A stretch of 64,000 nucleotides of DNA from Streptomyces sp. NBC_01244 (GTDB taxonomy: Bacteria > Actinomycetota > Actinomycetes > Streptomycetales > Streptomycetaceae): assembly GCF_035987325.1 (NCBI RefSeq), contig NZ_CP108488.1, positions 8,618,001 through 8,682,000 of the forward strand. The letters run 5' to 3'. Made by a program: the position numbers and the translations under genes. How positions within the stretch are numbered: position 1 is the first letter of the stretch; each line of letters begins with the position of its first letter. The notes below the pieces were generated by a model. That model was not told where the DNA came from, searched no databases, and worked only from the letters and a program-made list of their open reading frames with translations. Positions 59,423-64,000 of the stretch are shown piece after piece.

Positions 59423-60865
59423 TAGTGCTTGGTCAGGTTGGTGTGAGGGTGGGTATGTCGCGGTGACAGGTGGGGCAGGCGCCGGCCCAGGTGGCGAGGA
59501 GGGTCTGCAGTTCGCGGACGATTCGGTAGAGGCTCAGGCCGGCGCCGTTTCTTTTGGGGCTCTGGCCAGTCGCTGGAGGGTGCAGAAGGCGTGGGCTGCG
59601 GAGACGAGGGTGACGTGGTGGTGCCAGCCGTTCCAGGTGCGGCCCTCGAAGTGGGCAAGTCCCAGGGCCTGTTTCATCTCGCGGTAGTCGTGCTCGATGC
59701 GCCAGCGGAGCTTCGCCAGCCGCACGAGTGTGGTTAGCGGTGTCTCCGCGGGCAGGTTCGAGAACCAGAACTGGACCGGCTCTGCCTGATCGGCAGGCCA
59801 TTCGGCCAGCAGCCAGCACGCGGGCAGTTCCGGCCCGTCGATGGCTTTGCGGACCTCGCGGCCGGCGGGCCGGACCCGAAGGGCAACGAATCGCGAGTAC
59901 ATCCGCTTGAAGCCGCTGCGGCCCGTGCCGGGACGAGATCCCTCGCGCCATTGCACTGGTCTGGCCGCCTGTTTCCCGGCCTCGATGACGAGGTTCTTCA
60001 CGCTCCGGGCCGGTTCGGGATACCTTGCCACCGGCTTGCGTCCGGTGCCGCGGTAGGGCGGAGTGCAGGGCAGCGCGTCGCCGGGCTGGGCGGTCACGGT
60101 GGTGGAGATGCCCACCACGTAGTGCAGCCCGCGTTCCTCCAGGCCGAGACGGAAAGCGGCGGTGTCCCCGTATCCGCCGTCGGCGATCGCGAGGGGGACG
60201 TCCAGGCCCCACGACCGTGTCTCGTCGACCATGTCCAGGGCCAGCTGCCACTTCTCGACGTGGCCCAGGCCTTCGGGGATGCCGCACTTCGCCCGGCGGG
60301 CCGCCTTGACGGGATCGGCCTTCGGCGAGGCGGGGTCCCAGGTCTCCGGGAGGAACAGCCGCCAGTCGACCGCCGCCGAGGCATGGTCGCCGGCCAGGTG
60401 GAGCGAGACCCCTGCCTGGCAGTTGGTGACCTTGCCCGCGGTGCCGGTGTATTGCCGCGTCACACAAGCCGAGGCATCGCCGTCTTTGAGGAACCCGGTG
60501 TCGTCGATGATCAGTGCGGTCGGTTTGATCGCCGTCTGCATCATCCACGCGAGTCGGGCCCGCACGTGGGCCGGGTTCCATGGGCTGGAGGTGATGAAGT
60601 GTGCCAGGGCCTGCCGGTTCCCGTCCTCCCCGAGCCGGGCGGCCATGGGCTCGACGGACTTGCGTCCGCCATCTGTCAGCAGCCCGCGCAGGTAGACCGA
60701 CCCCCACCGACGCTGATCCGCCCTCGCGAACGGTTCGAACACCTCCGCCGCGAAATCCTCCAGATCACACCGGACCGCAGCCAACTCCTCGGGCATCACA
60801 CCCGATCAACGGAACAACCGATCATCCGGACACGCCACCAACGACTGAACCTGACCAAGCCCTAC
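59423..60865 (-). mobile_element. IS701-family insertion sequence
   Basis: A 1443-bp element is bounded by CTAG target duplications at 59419-59422 and 60866-60869. The ends are imperfect inverted repeats: TAGTGCTTGGTCAGGTT on the left and TAGGGCTTGGTCAGGTT read inward on the right, with one mismatch. The transposase fills most of it. It sits exactly at the CTAG that ends the neighbouring MITE-like element. It ends 11 bases before the start codon of the membrane protein at 60881, so it separates that gene from its original promoter. Confidence 0.9.
59534..60796 (-). CDS. IS701-family DDE transposase
   Basis: This 420-residue transposase catalyses cut-and-paste of the surrounding element. The acidic triad fits DDE_5-type enzymes: IIDDTGF (about residue 98), AIADGGYGD (about 204) and the glutamate in WRIEHDYREMKQALGL (about 377). 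It appears intact, with no frameshift, so the element may be active. The ATG at 60796 is preferred; a GTG one codon upstream is possible. Confidence 0.94.
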   Translation of the reverse strand: MPEELAAVRCDLEDFAAEVFEPFARADQRRWGSVYLRGLLTDGGRKSVEPMAARLGEDGNRQALAHFITSSPWNPAHVRARLAWMMQTAIKPTALIIDDTGFLKDGDASACVTRQYTGTAGKVTNCQAGVSLHLAGDHASAAVDWRLFLPETWDPASPKADPVKAARRAKCGIPEGLGHVEKWQLALDMVDETRSWGLDVPLAIADGGYGDTAAFRLGLEERGLHYVVGISTTVTAQPGDALPCTPPYRGTGRKPVARYPEPARSVKNLVIEAGKQAARPVQWREGSRPGTGRSGFKRMYSRFVALRVRPAGREVRKAIDGPELPACWLLAEWPADQAEPVQFWFSNLPAETPLTTLVRLAKLRWRIEHDYREMKQALGLAHFEGRTWNGWHHHVTLVSAAHAFCTLQRLARAPKETAPA

Positions 60866-60880
60866 TAGGGGGCGGCGGGC

Positions 60881-61834
60881 ATGGGCGTGACGGCGGAGGG
60901 CCATGGCGGCGGGACGGACGGGATCGACGGTCGCGCACTGCTCCGGCCGCTGATCCGGCCCGCCGGCGTGGGCGCGCTGCTGGGAGGCCTGTGGCTCCTG
61001 GTGGCCGTACTGCCCTGGGACCTCGGGGACTTCTGCGAGAGCGAGGGCTGGGGGTGCCTGGGGTTCGGGCTCCTGCTGATGGTGGCCATACCCGTCGTCG
61101 CGGCTCTGCTCGGGTGGGTGCTGCTGCGGTTGGCGGGGGTTCGCCCTGCCTGGCGGGTTGCCGGAGTGGGCGGGCTGTTGGGCGTGCTGGCCGACGTCCT
61201 CTCCTACCGGGCGGGCGGTTCGGGCCTGTGGGGTTCGCTCGCCGCTCCGCCCCTGCTGGCCGCGGTGTACGCGGCCGCGGCCGCCGTAGCGCTTCCCGGT
61301 ATCGGCTCCCTGCGGCGCTGGGGGGCGCTCGCCGGAGTCCTCGTACTGCTGTGGCCGTTGACGGGTGTGCTCGGGGACCAGCAGTTGTCCGGGTACAGGG
61401 AGCGGCAACTTGCGTCTGTTCAGGTCCCGTTGCTGGCCCCCGAGCTCGACGGTTACCGGTTGTACTTCGCGCAGGCCAACCAGTTCAGCGGAACCTTCGA
61501 CTACCTGATCCTCCCGTCGTCGGTCCCCACCAGTGCCGACGACCGGGAGCGCCTCGGCATCCGGGTGACCGTCGGACCGCAACTGCCGGGTTTTGCGCCG
61601 CCGGACGCGTGCGAGGCCATGAGCGGAGGCGCGGGGGACGGCGCGGGGCCCTGTGAACAAGTCGCCCCTGACACCTGGCGCTCGAACACCTACGACTCCG
61701 TCCGGTACGTCGCGCGACGCCAGGGCGCCATCGTGGTCCTCATCGGCGGCGGACCCACCGTGTCGGACGGTGACCTGCGGGCGATGGCCCAGTCCCTCGC
61801 GGTGCGCAAGACCGGATTCTTCCTCGACGAATGA
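60881..61834 (+). CDS. Membrane protein of unknown function
   Basis: This 317-residue protein has about five N-terminal membrane helices (residues 25-190). They are followed by an exposed domain of about 120 residues (YRLYFAQANQFSGTFDYLILPS, GIRVTVGPQLPGF, SVRYVARRQGAIVVLIGGG) with two cysteines (PPDACEAM, GPCEQV). No family is recognised. The ATG at 60881 has a GGGGG-containing stretch upstream. The IS701 element ends 11 bases before it, so expression now depends on a promoter within or beyond the IS. Confidence 0.7.
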   Translation: MGVTAEGHGGGTDGIDGRALLRPLIRPAGVGALLGGLWLLVAVLPWDLGDFCESEGWGCLGFGLLLMVAIPVVAALLGWVLLRLAGVRPAWRVAGVGGLLGVLADVLSYRAGGSGLWGSLAAPPLLAAVYAAAAAVALPGIGSLRRWGALAGVLVLLWPLTGVLGDQQLSGYRERQLASVQVPLLAPELDGYRLYFAQANQFSGTFDYLILPSSVPTSADDRERLGIRVTVGPQLPGFAPPDACEAMSGGAGDGAGPCEQVAPDTWRSNTYDSVRYVARRQGAIVVLIGGGPTVSDGDLRAMAQSLAVRKTGFFLDE

Positions 61835-61918
61835 GGCTCGGGGCGTGCGCGATGGGGCCGACGAACGCGCCATCGCCCAGCAGGTCATACTCCACTCCGC
61901 CGATATCTTCGTCCGGGC

Positions 61919-62626
61919 CTAGTCGACGTCGTCGCGCGTGGTGCCCATCTTCAGTCCGTCGACCCAGTTGACCGACTCGACGCCGGTGATGGTCGAGCCG
62001 TACGTGCCCCAGCGGGGCACGTTGCCCTTGAGGTCCCAGGTCCGCGCGTTGTGTCGGTCGACCACCAGTTGGCCGTTGACGTAGAGGGCGAAGGAACCGT
62101 TGGTGGACGACCGGGCGTTGATGCCCAGCTCGATCTTGTTCCAGGTGCCCGGGGTCCAGGGGACGCTTCCTGCGGCGATCCATTCCTCGCCCGGCGCGAC
62201 GTACCAGATCTTCAGCCGGCTGTCCTCCACCTTCATCAGCACGGGGTAGTTCTGGTCCTGCTCCGCATCGGTGCCCCACGACTTCCACTGGAAGACGGTC
62301 TGAGCGTTCCCCGTCTTGGTCATGGACTCCCAGCCGAACCAGTACGTCCTGCCCTCGGTGAGGGTCCGGCCGGCGATGCCGAGGCCTTCGCAGCGTTCGG
62401 AGCCCGCCGGTTTGGTGAACGCGAAGATCTTGCCGCGGCCGTCGTTCCAGTCGGGCTGGTAGACGTACGAGGGGTCGTCGCACACGACCGTGGCGAAGAC
62501 GGCGGTCCCTCCGTTGTCCGCGTCGCCGTCCCACTCGACCGCGGCGTGCGCGGGCGATGTCGTGGCGAAGGTGAGTGCGGCGGCCAGGGCGGTGGGGGCG
62601 AGGAGTCGGACGTTGCTTCGTTGCAT
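61919..62626 (-). CDS. Secreted heparin-lyase-I-like polysaccharide lyase
   Basis: This 235-residue secreted protein has a signal peptide (LLAPTALAAALTFATTSPAHA, ending about residue 28) and a jelly-roll fold of the heparin lyase I/PL20 type. Typical strands are RTYWFGWESM, VFQWKSWG, YPVLMKVEDSRLKIWYV and WNKIELGI, plus FALYVNGQLVVDR. These enzymes cleave uronic-acid polysaccharides by beta-elimination. GGAGG lies 5 bases before the ATG at 62626. A LacI-type palindrome lies about 80 bases upstream. The next gene upstream is a PL8-like lyase, so the pair probably act on related substrates. Confidence 0.8.
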   Translation of the reverse strand: MQRSNVRLLAPTALAAALTFATTSPAHAAVEWDGDADNGGTAVFATVVCDDPSYVYQPDWNDGRGKIFAFTKPAGSERCEGLGIAGRTLTEGRTYWFGWESMTKTGNAQTVFQWKSWGTDAEQDQNYPVLMKVEDSRLKIWYVAPGEEWIAAGSVPWTPGTWNKIELGINARSSTNGSFALYVNGQLVVDRHNARTWDLKGNVPRWGTYGSTITGVESVNWVDGLKMGTTRDDVD

Positions 62627-62704
62627 GGTGTCCTCCTGGGAGTGGGGAAAGGGGAGTGGGGAGTCGGGAGTGGGGAAAGGGGCGAACGGGGGAGCGGAAG
62701 AGCC

Positions 62705-62726
62705 GGGTTGGCAACGTTGTCAACCC
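62705..62726. promoter_or_regulatory. LacI-type operator-like palindrome
   Basis: GGGTTGGCAACGTTGTCAACCC is a near-perfect palindrome (one mismatched pair) with a central CG, the hallmark of LacI/GalR operators. It lies 79 bases upstream of the heparin-lyase-like start codon. No LacI-family gene lies in the window. Confidence 0.6.
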
Positions 62727-62729
62727 GTC

Positions 62730-62765
62730 GGCGAGGGGTCCGCCGCCACCGGCGGGCCCCTCGCC
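62730..62765 (-). terminator. Terminator of the PL8-like lyase gene
   Basis: GGCGAGGGG (62730-62738) pairs with CCCCTCGCC (62757-62765), extended inward by CCGCC/GGCGG. It lies just after the PL8-like stop codon (62773) on its strand. Confidence 0.7.
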
Positions 62766-62772
62766 GGGCGGT

Positions 62773-64000
62773 TCAGCCGAGTCGGACCGTGATGGTCTGC
62801 GGCCCCCCGGCCCGGGCCGTGAGGTCGCCGAACGTGAGGGTCAGCGCATCGCCGGTGGTGGCCCCGGTGACGGTGGACGGCTTGGAGAGGACCTTGGAGA
62901 CGCGGCGGTTCCACCGGACCTCCAGCGAGGTCGCCTGCCGGGCGGGGTCCGATACGACGACGGTCGCGGTTCCGTTCCGGTTCTCCCGGATCAGGACGGA
63001 GGCGGGGGCGCTTGCGGTGATCTTGTCCACGGTGCCCGGCATCCAGAAGTTGACGGCGGTGAAGCCGAGCCTGGCGACGCGCACGCCCTGCTGGGCGGCG
63101 GTGTTCGCCAGGACCTTCAGCCGGCCCCGGTCGCAGGAACGCTGCTGGGTGGACCGGGCACTGGCGCCCGGCAGGAGGACGTAGGCGTAGCCGGCGTCCA
63201 CGGGATCGGTGCCGTGGTCGGTGAACAGGGTGAGGTAGCGGCGGGTGATCGGGTCGGCGGAGCCGCCGGTGTTGATGTCCTTCCAGGCGCCGGTGCGTTC
63301 CTCGCGTACGGCGCCGAGCCTGGTCCCGGCGGGGAAGACGTAGCCGGCCTGGCCCTCGATGTGCGCCCACTCGGCGCCCTCGAAGGTGGCCGTCCAGCCC
63401 TGCGTGACCGGCTGCCGCCTGCCGTCGACGGTCAGGGCGGGGGCGCCGGTGGTTCCGAGGTGGCGGTTGTCGATGGTGGTCTCGACGGGGAACCCGTCGG
63501 TGGAGCCGATGCCGGCGCCGAGGCAGACGATGGAGTCGTCCAGCCAGAACCAGGACTTCCTGGCGCTCATCGTGCCGCCCAGGCCCTTGAGGTGCTGGCC
63601 CGTGGCGCCGAACTCGCCGTCGGTGGTGCCGCCGACCCAGGCCGCGTCCGGTCGGGGGCCGCCCCAGTTGCCGCCCTGCCCGTCGGCGAGGGGCTTGCGG
63701 GAGGCGGTGATGCCGGGCAGCCGGTACGGGTCGACCGTGGGCCAGTACGCGTCGGAGTACTGCTCGAGACCGAAATCGCTGCCCCACCACGACAGCCAGC
63801 CGGCGCCCGTGTGGTATCCGCGGGCGTGCTCGCCGTTGCCGAACTCGTAGTGCGCGATGCGCTGGGACGCCATGCTCACCGAAGCCGCCCAGCCGCGGCG
63901 CCGGTGGGTGACCCGGTCCATGTTGTGGAACAGCCGGTGCCCGACGGGCTCGGGAGCCGCGGTCACCGAGGCGTCGTCCTGCAGAGCCTGCAGCAAGGAG
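62773..64000 (-). CDS. Polysaccharide lyase family 8 enzyme, C-terminal part (start off window)
   Basis: At least 409 residues of a PL8-type lyase (hyaluronate, chondroitin or xanthan lyase group) are present; the reading frame is open to the right edge. The core fits the central and C-terminal beta-sandwich domains of PL8. HNMDRVTHRRRGWAASVSMAS and HYEFGNGEHARGYHTGAGWL are characteristic, and the catalytic Tyr/Arg region is probably here. The segments GTTDGEFGATGQHLKGLGGT and SWFWLDDSIVCLGAGIGSTDG also match. The product would be unsaturated uronate-containing disaccharides. The signal peptide and the alpha/alpha barrel are outside the window. Confidence 0.88.
   Translation of the reverse strand, partial: SLLQALQDDASVTAAPEPVGHRLFHNMDRVTHRRRGWAASVSMASQRIAHYEFGNGEHARGYHTGAGWLSWWGSDFGLEQYSDAYWPTVDPYRLPGITASRKPLADGQGGNWGGPRPDAAWVGGTTDGEFGATGQHLKGLGGTMSARKSWFWLDDSIVCLGAGIGSTDGFPVETTIDNRHLGTTGAPALTVDGRRQPVTQGWTATFEGAEWAHIEGQAGYVFPAGTRLGAVREERTGAWKDINTGGSADPITRRYLTLFTDHGTDPVDAGYAYVLLPGASARSTQQRSCDRGRLKVLANTAAQQGVRVARLGFTAVNFWMPGTVDKITASAPASVLIRENRNGTATVVVSDPARQATSLEVRWNRRVSKVLSKPSTVTGATTGDALTLTFGDLTARAGGPQTITVRLG

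Noticed and set aside
1..64000. tRNA, rRNA, CRISPR array, prophage, integrase or biosynthetic gene cluster
   Set aside because: None was recognised on reading both strands. The only transposase is the IS701 enzyme, and no attachment-site duplication other than the CTAG sites was seen.

Overview
The window is a 64 kb piece of a very GC-rich actinobacterial chromosome, almost certainly Streptomyces or a close relative. The gene families (SpoIIE-type phosphatases with PAS/GAF domains, a 67-residue cold-shock protein, IclR/TetR/AraC regulators, Tat and lipoprotein exports), the extreme G/C bias at third codon positions and the many GTGA/ATGA start-stop overlaps all point that way. No tRNA, rRNA, CRISPR array, prophage or biosynthetic cluster was seen.

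Layout. 1-5.7 kb: a partial SpoIIE-like phosphatase, a cold-shock gene with a structured leader, an acetyltransferase, two decayed genes (a DUF1062 remnant and a collapsed ABC-transporter pair) and a secreted HAF-repeat protein. 5.8-13.1 kb: a translationally coupled pair I do not recognise as any named system. It encodes a 1935-residue multidomain P-loop ATPase and a 493-residue partner with a C-terminal HEPN-like Rx4H motif. It is the best candidate here for an undescribed conflict or signalling system. 13.2-21.5 kb: a uronic/aldaric acid operon (solute-binding lipoprotein, two permeases, 5-dehydro-4-deoxyglucarate dehydratase, glucarate dehydratase, an unknown TIM-barrel-like protein, uronate dehydrogenase) with a divergent IclR regulator. 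21.5-25.1 kb: two secreted carbohydrate-active proteins that share a nearly identical 294-bp discoidin-module segment, with a 35-bp palindrome upstream.

25.5-32.5 kb: an envelope/thiol-redox block (CAP-domain protein, two thioredoxin-like lipoproteins, CcdA, a DsbD-N-like lipoprotein) followed by an OmpR-type two-component system. Two promoters in the block have the same direct-repeat architecture. 32.6-40.9 kb: a leftward acyl-CoA catabolic operon (small unknown protein, NuoF-like flavoprotein, ferredoxin, ADP-forming acyl-CoA synthetase, two acyl-CoA dehydrogenases, 3-hydroxyacyl-CoA dehydrogenase) ending near a TetR gene. It diverges, across a TetR-type palindrome, from 41.3-49.6 kb: a Rieske oxygenase, a polyamine-type ABC importer, a flavin amine oxidase and an aldehyde dehydrogenase, probably for uptake and breakdown of an amine.

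49.6-64 kb: a mixed region with a glycolipid-binding-like protein, Ohr, an AraC regulator, an M19-like secreted dipeptidase, a second SpoIIE-like phosphatase, small proteins, a response-regulator remnant and a two-domain acetyltransferase. An IS701-family insertion abuts a MITE-like element at a shared CTAG. The window ends with two polysaccharide lyases (heparin-lyase-I-like and PL8-like). The lyases and the uronate operon together suggest growth on uronic-acid-containing polysaccharides.
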